Below, piece after piece: positions 31,910 through 41,176 of a DNA stretch of 64,000 bases (positions within the stretch are counted from its first letter, which is position 1; each line of letters begins with the position of its first letter). The position numbers and the translations under genes were made by a program. This DNA is from Earliella scabrosa (lineage: Eukaryota > Basidiomycota > Agaricomycetes > Polyporales > Polyporaceae): assembly GCA_022605405.1 (NCBI GenBank), contig JABYQQ010000005.1, positions 310,001 to 374,000 of the forward strand. The letters run 5' to 3'. The notes under the pieces are model-generated. The model was not told where the DNA came from. It worked only from the letters and a program-made list of their open reading frames with translations, and made no database searches.

Positions 31910-32852
31910 ATGGCCTCGCCAGCGAAGTCGTCGACACTAAGTCCCAGGAAGTCTGGCAGCCCAGGTCTCTCCGTGCGTGTATCGCGGGAACGTAGTAGCA
32001 GCATCGTCAAGGTCGAGAAGCTCGGCGACGAGTCGCAGGCGGACGTGCTAGACCAGAGCGTTTATGACAACCTGAACGCGGAGTGGGTGAATCGCAAAGG
32101 TGCGTCGTCTCTCTCGGGCCTTGCCCGCACGCGACTTACCAGGACCCTGAATCGTTCTACAGGTGCATGGCTCATCCACCCTGTTCTCATCTTCGCCGGG
32201 AAGGTCGTCATCGACACTATTCCGGGCATGCGCCAGGAGATTAGCTGGACCCTCGTCAATCTTCTCTACCTCGGGGTGAGTGCCACTGTCAGTCCTCGCC
32301 CCACATTTTTGCTCAATCGGCAACCTGCTGCAGTTCTCATATCTCATGTTCCACTACGTCACTGGGATCCCCTTTCACTCTGACCTTCACGGTGGCGTGT
32401 ACGATAACCTCACCCTGTGGGAACAGATTGATGAGGGTGCGCAATACACTCCTGCCAAGAAGTGGCTCTTCATCGTGCCCATAACATTGTGTGTATTCCT
32501 CTCCCCGCTCCCATGTGCGTGCGCCCGCTGAGACTTACTCGTCACAGATTCCTTGCTTCGACACATTACACACATTACGACCCATGGCTGTTCGCGATAA
32601 ACCTCTCCGCACTCGTATTCGTCCTGCTTCCGAAGCTGCCAGTGGTGAGTGTCTCTGTTCCCTCGTGATCTTGTACATACGCTGACTAACATTGCTCAGT
32701 TCCATCGGTATCGCGTGCGCTTTATGGTCCAGGATGATCCTTCTGGCGTCGGTACGCCTGTCACCCCTTCCTTCCCCTCCTCCGGTTTCTCGACCCCTAC
32801 ACGAGACAATGTACCACCAATCAACATCAGCGAAGTGGACGCGAGGCTATGA
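31910..32852 (+). CDS. ORM1: ORMDL family protein, regulator of serine palmitoyltransferase
   Basis: Five exons: 31910..32099, 32163..32275, 32334..32488, 32548..32644 and 32700..32852; 235 residues. NLNAEWVNRKGAWLIHPVLI, FHYVTGIPF, LWEQIDEGAQYTPAKKWLFIVPI and HYTHYDPWLFAINL are the ORMDL core, with about four membrane segments in the ER. ORM proteins restrain serine palmitoyltransferase and so control sphingolipid synthesis. The N-terminal 50 residues are rich in Ser, Arg and Lys (SPRKSGSPG, RERSSS), like the yeast tail that is phosphorylated by Ypk-type kinases to release the brake; here that regulation is inferred. The C-terminal tail after HRYRVRFMV is longer than in animal ORMDLs. ATG 31910 follows a pyrimidine-rich, AC-rich leader. 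Confidence 0.93.
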
Positions 32853-33147
32853 CCCACACATAACGACTCTTCCTTACCTCTGCTATCTATTCGGACTGGT
32901 AGACACGGTCAGCACATTCACGTGGATCCCGATATAATGCCCTATATCCCGCCACGTCCTGTCCCCTCCATCTGTCATCTACATACCACATCGCATGCAT
33001 TCAAGGTAATACAAGGGCTATCTGCCGGATTAATGGGTTCTTGGTTACAGCAAATGATACACTTCTATTTGGTCACTGCCTCTACCTCTACTTACTGCAT
33101 CCAGTGCTGTCACCACGCCGAAGGCGTCCGAAGCCAAGATCTCACTG

Positions 33148-34638
33148 TCAGGATGACGGCGAGTTGCTTATGAGCTGCCGATACTCCTGCAACCGCAGCC
33201 TGTGCATGCGCATGTCAGCGCGGGCGCGAGAGACGGAGACAGATGTCCGGTACGCACAAATTTCTGAGCAGCATCATAATCGTGACCTTCCCGATGGTGG
33301 GCAGGTACAATGAAGCCTTCGGAGCAACACGCGTTCCGTGAGTCAGTAGCCGTGACGGAACGACCCCACATATCTCTCCGCGCGGACGCACCTTCTCTCT
33401 CACGTCAGCTTCAAAGTTCTTGTCCGCGGCCACGTTCAGACAGACACAGCCGTCCTTGAGCCACGCTGTCTTGACCTTGTAATCGGGGCTTGGCACCGCC
33501 GACACGACGACATCTGACAGCGCGAGACACTCCTGGAGGGAGAGCGTCGACGGGTGGACGATGTGACGCGGGTGGTACTTGCGCTCCTCGGCCGTCTGCC
33601 GCGGCCGCTTCGTGTATTCTTGGATCGAGTCGATGTCGACCGAGAAGACGCGCGCGCCGTCGTTCGCGAGGAGCGCAGCGAGCGGTCGGCCAACGACTTC
33701 CGACCTGTGCGTTTGTGTCAGCAACGGGCTGCGGTGTGGCCGAGGTTCCCGCTCCCGCGCGTGGATGCATACCTGTTGATGACCGTTATCGTCTTGCCGT
33801 ATGCCCGGTCCCCATATGGAAGAAGCTTGTTGTACACCCCTATGTACTCGAGGCACTTGACGATGGCGAGAGGAGTACAGGGGAGGATGGACTTCACGTA
33901 GCCTGCGGGAGGCTGGTCGTTGACCGCAGGAGGCGCGTCTTTGGTGGACGCTGTCGGAAGGGAAGACGCGAGCGTCTTGGGCTCCAAGAATCGGATACTG
34001 GTATGACGTTAGCACGCGAAGTGAGGGGATGGTGATGGAAGGCGCACTTATGATATAAGTTATAGTGGAATTTGAAGTGCAGGCCCTCAACATCCTTGAA
34101 CGGGGACACAATCTGCGCATATAGGTCAGAGCTAAGCTCCGAGGCGAGCTGTCTGGCGTAGCTCAACCTGTTGCAGGTAGTGATCCTGGCAGACAAGAAT
34201 ATGAGCAGGTTCGCTTGAGGGGACGGGGAGGGATGGTACGCACCTGTTGCACACCGAAGATGGGGTAATAGACCTATACGTTCCAGGGTGGCGAATGAAG
34301 TCACCGCGATATGATGAGTGACCATGAGGACATACCATGATTCCATCCACAGTCTCATCTTCGTTGGCCTCAATGATGGCCTCCTCAACCCCTTCACCGG
34401 GTGCAAGCGACTCGTCCGCGGCACTTCCAGTCTTGCGAAGAACGAACTCTACCCCGAGCGCATCACATTGTTTCTTCGTGAACTCGGCATAGAACTTGCT
34501 TGGAGCAGCGTTCGTGGCCAAGATGCCGACAAGCTTCGGTGGTCTGGGAGCTTCGGCAAGGGCAGTCTTGATCTCGGTGCGGAAGGTCTCCGCGATGGAG
34601 TCGGCCTTGAGCAGAACTCCTTTTCCTTCCGCCGCCAT
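33148..34638 (-). CDS. MTD1: NAD-dependent methylenetetrahydrofolate dehydrogenase
   Basis: Eight exons: 34336..34638, 34244..34273, 34168..34185, 34048..34112, 33773..33997, 33392..33704, 33258..33316 and 33148..33199; 354 residues. The enzyme oxidises 5,10-methylene-THF to methenyl-THF with NAD in the cytosol, feeding purine synthesis. The two microexons of 30 and 18 bases encode VYYPIFGVQQ and DHYLQQ, matching the yeast order GVYFPVFG then DQYLQQ, so they are real. Other marks: VEGLHFKFHYNLYHN, SILPCTPLAIVK, the NAD-binding VINRSEVVGRPLAALLANDGA, VVVSAVPSPDYK and ASLYLPTIGKVTIMMLLRNLLRL. The last exon (to RQLISNSPSS) was found by phase and family end. It ends about 300 bases from ORMDL, convergently. 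Confidence 0.93.
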
Positions 34639-35231
34639 CGTTTCCTAGGTATCCTGACGAACAAGTGGCTGAGACAGGAGTACGAGATGCGTGAGGGGAG
34701 AGGAGGGGTGGAGAAGAGAGCTCGACTTGACTCGACTGAATCGATTGGTGCAAAAAATCGCGGTCACATGATCCCGACGCGTCCTATATCTACCGTCCAA
34801 GACGCGAGCGGCATTTTCTTGCCGGCTTGCTCCCTTCACGGTCTGCGAATTCCTTTCGAATCGGAAGTATGCCTGCACTGGTTGCACCATTCGCACAGTC
34901 TACAGATCAAGGTCTACGGCCTGTCTGGTCTAGGAAGTCTACCCGGCGCTGAGATGAAGGCATAGCCGACGACACCCGCAGGATGAGCAAAATGCAGAAC
35001 TCTGATTACCGCCCGTCACGCTGTTCTGTCAAGTCTGGTGGCAGAGGGTGGTTACACAAACAATCCCCTCGCCTTTTACTAGGGGATTCCGTGTACCGCC
35101 CTCACCTCAATGCCACATAGCGAATTTTTCAGAAGATCTGAACCTTGCTGTTCGGAAGGTAGTATTCTTTTTCGATGTCTCCTCACTGAACACATGCATT
35201 CCATAGTACATCGCAATGCCCGTCACTTCGT
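34639..35231. other. Intergenic, no gene recognised
   Basis: About 590 bases: MTD1 upstream region and the 3' flank of an F-box-like gene. No motif-bearing frame. Confidence 0.5.
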
Positions 35232-36443
35232 TTACCAATCCCTAGACATCTCAACATCTTTAGGCGCATCAACCGGACCCTCTATCCTAGATTCCTCCAT
35301 TTCAGACTCAACCCAGCATCCACAACCGCCCTGCATTCTCTGTAGCCACTCGTTCCACAACCTGCTCTCCCAACGTGGCTTGCGCATCCAACTCCGCTCT
35401 AGCACAACCATCTTCATCCCACTCACCCGCCTGCACGTCCTCTCTAGCTCCCTCAACAGCCCTAACAGCGTGGCCCACTTCGAGAACGCGAAAGGGTCCG
35501 GACTGTCATGCCTGGGTTGAATGGCATAGATCACGAGGTGCCGAAGGTGCGGGAACGGTGCATCCTCGCTGGGCACGACCGACTGCAACACCTCGCCCGT
35601 ATTCGCCGCCGTGTGAAGCCTCTCCCGCAGCGGTCTAGGTGCAGGCACACCCACCAGCTGCGCAAGTGTCTCCGGGAGCTCGTCGTCCGCATACGTCACC
35701 CCGGAAAGACGGAGGTGTGTCAAGCGCGCGGAGACCAGTGTCGGGAACTGGCGGAGGAGATGGCTGGCGGGCATGCTCGCATCGCCCAGGACGACGTGCA
35801 TGCGCCTGAGGGATGGGAAAATGTAGTGGTGTGCGCAGCCCGGGGACGCGTCTGAATCCGATGGAACTGGATTCGAATACAAACCGGCCTCAGCTGACGC
35901 GGCCGTTGCAGGTGCGTGTGCAGATGACTGGAAAAGCGGGTGATTCCAAACGCTAAGCTCCTCCAGGTTGGGAAAGGCTTGCGCAAACGGACGTAGGGGG
36001 GCGCCTCCGCCGTCCTTGGCACCGGGGAAGAGGCAGAGCGTGCGCAGTGTGCGCGCAGCGAGCGAGAGCAGCGCGCTCGTGAATGTCACCGTCAACGCCA
36101 ATGGGTCGCATTGCGGTGCGTTCGGGTGGGCTTGGCCGATGAGGTGTCGGAGCTTCTGGGAAACATGGCCGGGGTAGAAGGTCGGCGTCAGGAAGAGGTG
36201 GTGTATGATCGGCCGACACTCTTTGGGCTGCATGCGCAAGGAGACGAGGAACTTGATAAAAGCACTCGTCTGCCCGAACGATAGCGAGTAGAAGCGGAGG
36301 TTGAGCGATTGGTCATGGAAGAACTTGCACGAGAGGGCGAGGGCTCGCCCCGTTGCGCCACCGTCTGTGCATGCATGGCAAATGATCTCTTGCCATATCT
36401 CCGGAGGGAGACGTTCGAGCCCGCGTATGCCAGATATGTCCAT
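35232..36443 (-). CDS. F-box-like LRR protein, family member 2
   Basis: Single coding exon, 403 residues, starting MDISGIRGLERLPPEIWQ. The N-terminal helices read LPPEIWQEIICHACTDGG-ATGRALALSCKFFHDQSLNLRF, the shared F-box-like block with CTDGG-x-TGR. Leucine-rich segments follow (TLRTLCLFPG, FPNLEELSVW, FPSLRRMHVV, LTHLRLSGV, FPHLRHLVIY). Near the C-terminus WESRLWNEWLQRMQGGCGCWVESEMEES holds the GG-x-GCW signature found in members 3 and 4. A 5' leader intron is likely (GTGAGT upstream, CTCAG just before GGCATGG). Probable role is a substrate receptor or a protein-interaction scaffold; the SKP1-binding surface looks degenerate. Tandem with members 3 and 4, all on the minus strand. Confidence 0.75.
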   Translation of the reverse strand: MDISGIRGLERLPPEIWQEIICHACTDGGATGRALALSCKFFHDQSLNLRFYSLSFGQTSAFIKFLVSLRMQPKECRPIIHHLFLTPTFYPGHVSQKLRHLIGQAHPNAPQCDPLALTVTFTSALLSLAARTLRTLCLFPGAKDGGGAPLRPFAQAFPNLEELSVWNHPLFQSSAHAPATAASAEAGLYSNPVPSDSDASPGCAHHYIFPSLRRMHVVLGDASMPASHLLRQFPTLVSARLTHLRLSGVTYADDELPETLAQLVGVPAPRPLRERLHTAANTGEVLQSVVPSEDAPFPHLRHLVIYAIQPRHDSPDPFAFSKWATLLGLLRELERTCRRVSGMKMVVLERSWMRKPRWESRLWNEWLQRMQGGCGCWVESEMEESRIEGPVDAPKDVEMSRDW

Positions 36444-37410
36444 GCCCTGAGATTAATTTTGGTGAGCAAGCCCCGGAAAACTTGGACGAGCGACGTACTC
36501 ACCCTGTGCCACAGTATAGTAGAGATGATGGTAGGAGTTGAAGTAGATACGGTCGTACGAACACGCCGAGGCAACAAGACAACGGATCGCGCTGTAAAGC
36601 GCCACCCGGGCCGAGAACGGACGGATCTATCGAGCTGGAGATATTAACAGTACGTGCATCATGACAGAGAAGGTCATTGAACATGCTTTATGCCAGGATG
36701 CGTAAACGCCCCACGCCGCGATCGTGGCCTATCTTGTGGGCTGATCGTCTCACGTGGCTCGTTTGCACGCATCTACCAAGTACTGAGGCACTCGGAGATA
36801 CCCAGGCCAATCATTGTCTCGCACCTAGGTTCGCATCAAGAGAACAGAACGGTCGACAATTGCAAGGTATCGTACTCCCAGCGTCTATGGATGGCGGTTG
36901 CATCCCTCCCCGAGCGCCCGTGCCCGGAAGGAGTAAAGCGACTTCGCAGCGCAGACCTTCGTGTTTCATTATGAGACGCAGACAGACGCAGGACCACACA
37001 TACTCTGGGTACTAGACACGTCAGATTTGTGGACCGCCGCCATGTTGCTAGCGGCTGTGTACTCGGTCCTTCCAGTTCGCGGCGCCGGTGCACCAGATGT
37101 TCCTCCGATCGGGGGCGCACTATTGGTATTGGTGAAGCTAGCACCAACTTGTTACCGAAAACTTGTCGAGGGCCATGCCATTACCGAGACCTTATCGAGG
37201 GCGTGCCATGAGCCTCTGGTGTGTTTTGGGTGGTCGAGGCAACACGTCCGCCACGGTTTGAGCATGTGAGGTCTTCGATACAACGCGGATACCGACTGCA
37301 TCTGAAACTAGGAACACATTGGAATTCACGGGTATCCAGAGTTGTATACAACGTGCGCACCCGCAAGGATCGAAAATGCAAGCCCAGCAAGCTTGTGGCC
37401 TCTGGGAGCC
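36444..37410. other. Intergenic, no gene recognised
   Basis: About 970 bases between F-box-like members 2 and 3. Only short frames without motifs; it includes the probable leader intron of member 2. Confidence 0.45.
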
Positions 37411-38556
37411 CTAGGGCGTTTCAGGATTGTCACTCAGTCCTTCACGCCGGAGCTGCGCCTCGTCCGCGTACAGCTCCCGCGCGGCCTCCTCGGCTTCCGA
37501 CATGACCCAACATCCCCGTCCGCCGCGCATGCGGTCCATCCAGTCAGCGCGCAGGGTGTCTGCCCACCGCGCGTTGCGCTGCCACGGGCGGCAGAACGAC
37601 AGCATGTCGAGGCCCTTCTCCTTGCACCTCCACTGCAGCCCCCACAGATCCGTCTGGTACTTGTGCCACTTCGCGTCCGGCGCAGCGCACGGTCCCCCTG
37701 ATGGCGGTACGAGCGCGTGCACGACGAGATGCCGGAGGCCCGACATGCCGTTGCCCATCGGTGGTAGTGCGGAGGCCGAGGACGAGGACTGTGGGGCTCC
37801 GCCCGGCAGTGGTCCCACGCGCAGCGCGCGCGCAAGCTCGCCTGGAAGGCTCGCGTAGTCCTGACTTGCGGACATGATTCCGGAAAGTCGGAGGTGCGTC
37901 AGTGTCGACGGCGCGGTTTCTGCGAGAATGGAGATATACGCCGGAAGGGGGCACGTGTAGTCTGAGACGCAGTGCAGACGGCGGAGCGAAGGGAAGGTTG
38001 CCATGATGTCAGAGTGGAGGACGACCTTGTCGCCGTTCTTCGTGCCGTGCGGAGGCTGGAGTACGTCGGTATAGTGGACCGCACTAAACTCTTCCAGCTT
38101 CAGCATGGCGTCGCATGGGAAAGGCGGAAGGGGGACGTCATGGTGTTCGATCATGCAGAGGGTTCGTAGAGTTGGTACAATGAGTGATGGGGAGAAGAGC
38201 GCAGACATGGCAGCGATGTATCGCGCATGCCACTGTTCCTTTGCGTCTCTCGACATGATGGAGGAGCCGAGCCAGGAGAATGATGGGGCCGTAACGATCG
38301 GATCTCGGTGGAATGAAATGAAAAGATGCTCGATCTGTGGCTTGCAATCTTCCGACTGGAGCTGGAGGAATACCAAGAACGCCTCGATCTGAGCAAGCGA
38401 GGTGAACGCGAGTGAGTGGAATCGCGCAGAGAGGGACTGCGTATGGAAGAACTTCGAGGTGAGCGCCAGCGAGCGTCCAGTGAAGCCACCATCTGTGCAT
38501 ACGTAGAGGATGATCTCTCTCCAGAGTTCTGTGGGAATGCACTCGACATTGCGCAT
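37411..38556 (-). CDS. F-box-like LRR protein, family member 3
   Basis: Single coding exon, 381 residues from ATG 38556; the frame runs a little further upstream but only from GTG. ECIPTELWREIILYVCTDGG-FTGRSLALTSKFFHTQSLSARF is the common N-terminal block. Later: LRTLCMIEHHD, LKLEEFSAVHY, FPSLRRLHCVS, LTHLRLSGIM and LRHLVVHALVPP, then RWADTLRADWMDRMRGGRGCWVMSEAEEAA with the shared GG-x-GCW signature. A 5' leader intron is plausible (AAC|GTAAGT to CCCAG|GCTGCAATG). Spacing to member 4 is about 0.6 kb. Function unknown beyond the family reading. Confidence 0.75.
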   Translation of the reverse strand: MRNVECIPTELWREIILYVCTDGGFTGRSLALTSKFFHTQSLSARFHSLAFTSLAQIEAFLVFLQLQSEDCKPQIEHLFISFHRDPIVTAPSFSWLGSSIMSRDAKEQWHARYIAAMSALFSPSLIVPTLRTLCMIEHHDVPLPPFPCDAMLKLEEFSAVHYTDVLQPPHGTKNGDKVVLHSDIMATFPSLRRLHCVSDYTCPLPAYISILAETAPSTLTHLRLSGIMSASQDYASLPGELARALRVGPLPGGAPQSSSSASALPPMGNGMSGLRHLVVHALVPPSGGPCAAPDAKWHKYQTDLWGLQWRCKEKGLDMLSFCRPWQRNARWADTLRADWMDRMRGGRGCWVMSEAEEAARELYADEAQLRREGLSDNPETP

Positions 38557-39144
38557 TGCAGCCTGGGACCCGCTCAGTCGCACGGAGGGTAGGACGAGTG
38601 CTTGGGCAACTTACGTTGTAAGTACAGAGCGAGGAGTCGAGTGTGGCCTAGGCGGAGGAGGGCGCAAGAATGGTATATGTAGTGCATTGCCACAGACTCC
38701 TGATGGATGGTAGAGCTTGTAGCCGGAAATCAGTGCTGCGCGCCGATCACAGCCATTCCTTGAGGATCCACCGTGGCACCAAGCATGAACGGGCGAAATT
38801 GTGCGCGGCGAGGTGGTTGCACCGGTGTGTATACATGCGGAGGTCCAGGCTAGCATACGATTCCGCGGTCGCCGGAACCTTCGCAGCAGAAATTTCCTCG
38901 TCCACAGCACGTGGTTACCATTCCCGCGCGCGGCGCATGCACTAATGCTATCCGATTCGCGCCTCCAGTAGACCAGGATATATTGACAGCATTACGATCG
39001 TGGGGAATACACGACCAGGGCGCAGAGCTTAAGGACAGCAGTCTCAACAATTTCGACTCGGAGGGCAAGAGCTGAGAATGAGTACTCACATGTCACCTTG
39101 AAACTTCCCCGTTTACAAACCTCCCCCCCAGATTGGACATCTCG
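38557..39144. other. Intergenic, probable promoter and leader of member 3
   Basis: About 590 bases with the candidate leader intron of member 3 close to its start. No other gene seen. Confidence 0.45.
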
Positions 39145-40239
39145 CTACTCCCGACTCTGCCGTTCCATTTCTCGCGCATCAGATCTGACCCAACACCCAC
39201 TCCCACCGTCAATGCGATCCAACCAGTCGTTGTAGAGTTTATCCTCCCAGCGTGGAGTTGAAGATGACGGCCTCTGCAGGAGAAGCACGCGCATGCCCTT
39301 CCCGCGCTCACACTCCAGGAAGAGTGCCTCCAGATCTTCGCAAATGTCTTGCCACAACGCGCGATCAGTTCCGCACTCCACCAAGAACTCTGGAGCGCAG
39401 CCTTCGACGATGACGCAACGGACGTTGAGGAGTTTAGTTGAGGCAGAGGGGGCAGCGTCCCCCCAACCGATATTGAGCGCTTTCGAGAGATCGGTGGCGA
39501 TGGTCTCGTCCAAGCAGGAGATGTTGGATATGCGGAGGTGGGTGAGGGAGGCTGGGGCGTGCGTGGCTAGGCACTCGAGGACCTTCTCTGACGAGTGGTC
39601 ATGCGAGGGGATACTGTGTAGCCGCTTCAGCGCCGGCAGCTTGAAGGACAGGTCGAGACTTGCAGGTAATGGCGTGTCCCAGGGGAAGTATTTGACCTTC
39701 TTGACCGGGAGCAGCGTGGGGACGTGTCCCTTGAGCGTGAGTTCCTCGAGCTTGGGTAGAGCTTCGCAAGGGAAGGGTGGAAATCGCACGGAGGGATCCT
39801 CGACGATACACAGAGTCCGTAGGGTGGGCCCCACGAGCGCGAATAGTTCGCTCATCGCAACGATGAAGCGTCCGTCCCACGCATCTTTCTCGTTCTTGCG
39901 TTGCTCCTCGTGTTTCTTCTTCTCCTCTGGTGCCCATTCGTTGTAATACTTCTTCAGATAACCCGATGATCTTCTGACAGGTTCGTTGACAAATGTGAGG
40001 CAGAGATGCACGACATTAATGGGGCGGCGTGTTTTGGCTTGGGAGCGCAGAGCGCTAGTGAGAGCTTCAGTTCGCTGAAGAGAGTTGAGAGCGACTGAGA
40101 GAAAGCGGACAGAGAGAAATTGCGCATGGAAGAATTTGGAAGTCAAAGCGAGAGCTCTGCCTGTTATGCCGCCATCTGTACATGCCGATGTGATTATCTT
40201 CTCCCAGACCTCTGTCGGAATGGATTCGGCGGTGAACAT
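39145..40239 (-). CDS. F-box-like LRR protein, family member 4
   Basis: Single exon, 364 residues, starting MFTAESIPTEVWEKIITSACTDGG and continuing ITGRALALTSKFFHAQFLSVRFLSVAL. It differs from its neighbours by a lysine- and glutamate-rich insert near residues 95-125 (KKYYNEWAPEEKKKHEEQ). LRTLCIVEDPSVRFPPFPCEALPKLEELTL closely matches member 3, the nearest relative. The C-terminus has RWEDKLYNDWLDRIDGGSGCWVRSDAREME, again the GG-x-GCW signature. Local duplication of members 2-4 is clear from order, strand and motif spacing. The gene is divergent from SEC18 over about 0.9 kb. Confidence 0.75.
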   Translation of the reverse strand: MFTAESIPTEVWEKIITSACTDGGITGRALALTSKFFHAQFLSVRFLSVALNSLQRTEALTSALRSQAKTRRPINVVHLCLTFVNEPVRRSSGYLKKYYNEWAPEEKKKHEEQRKNEKDAWDGRFIVAMSELFALVGPTLRTLCIVEDPSVRFPPFPCEALPKLEELTLKGHVPTLLPVKKVKYFPWDTPLPASLDLSFKLPALKRLHSIPSHDHSSEKVLECLATHAPASLTHLRISNISCLDETIATDLSKALNIGWGDAAPSASTKLLNVRCVIVEGCAPEFLVECGTDRALWQDICEDLEALFLECERGKGMRVLLLQRPSSSTPRWEDKLYNDWLDRIDGGSGCWVRSDAREMERQSRE

Positions 40240-41176
40240 GTTGCGAGGTAGCGGACTGGTAGCGGTGAAAGGGGAGAGAGATCGTGGGGGTCAGTGATCC
40301 AGACGGACTATGTAATCGAGCAACGATAATGGCCACTGATCACAGCGTACTGATGACTTGCCGATAGGTACTTCCCAGGTTAGAGCGACACTCTAAGGAC
40401 TCAACCTTCCCTAGGATCGCACGGGGAAATGTATTGTAGTGAAATACTAGTAGTTGACACATGGACGTCAAACGCGACGAGGTGTGGGTAGTACGAGGGG
40501 ACATTTGGAGAGAGCATTTGACACTCACTACTATTCTGTTGATGCTGTAATCCTCCATTTCGGCATGATGATATGAGGAACCGAAGGTCCAGCCATTGGG
40601 GAGTGGATTATGAGGCTGCTTGAAGATTGGAAGGGGATTGATTGAAGTGGTCGGCCGCCGGGGCTGTCCAGCAACGAATATGATTATACCAAGACCATGC
40701 CACGCACACACCAATGCATGCCCTCCACATGGTCTACTACACCATATGCCGCCACGTTTCATGTTGATATGCCCTCCCGTTCACAATGTGTCGCTGTTCG
40801 ATGTCGGCGGTAGCTGAGAGAAAGGTCGCGCAGAGTGGACGTGGCACCACTGTTGTTTCAGCAAGAGAAGGGCACCATGCCCTGCGGTTATGTAGCCTAG
40901 CGGAGCGAGTTGCAAACGATTCGAGGCGAAACGATGAGAGTGGAACGAGCTATCGCAGGTTCAAAGGGAGACAGATCGCGGGCGGGGAAGAGGTATGCGC
41001 TGGGTATGCGTGTCATTGCGGCGCGCATGCGCGTCTTGTCCAAGTACGTGATGCAGCGCACGTACGCAGCATCTCTCCATCCTGTACACGACATTGACCC
41101 AGAGTCGGACCCAGAGCACACGTTATTTGCCTCGTTATAATCTCTCGACTTTGCCACGACCTAGACGACCGCAGTC
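40240..41176. other. Divergent upstream region, F-box-like member 4 / SEC18
   Basis: About 940 bases, no gene recognised. Several short frames on both strands lack motifs. It should hold both promoters. Confidence 0.5.
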
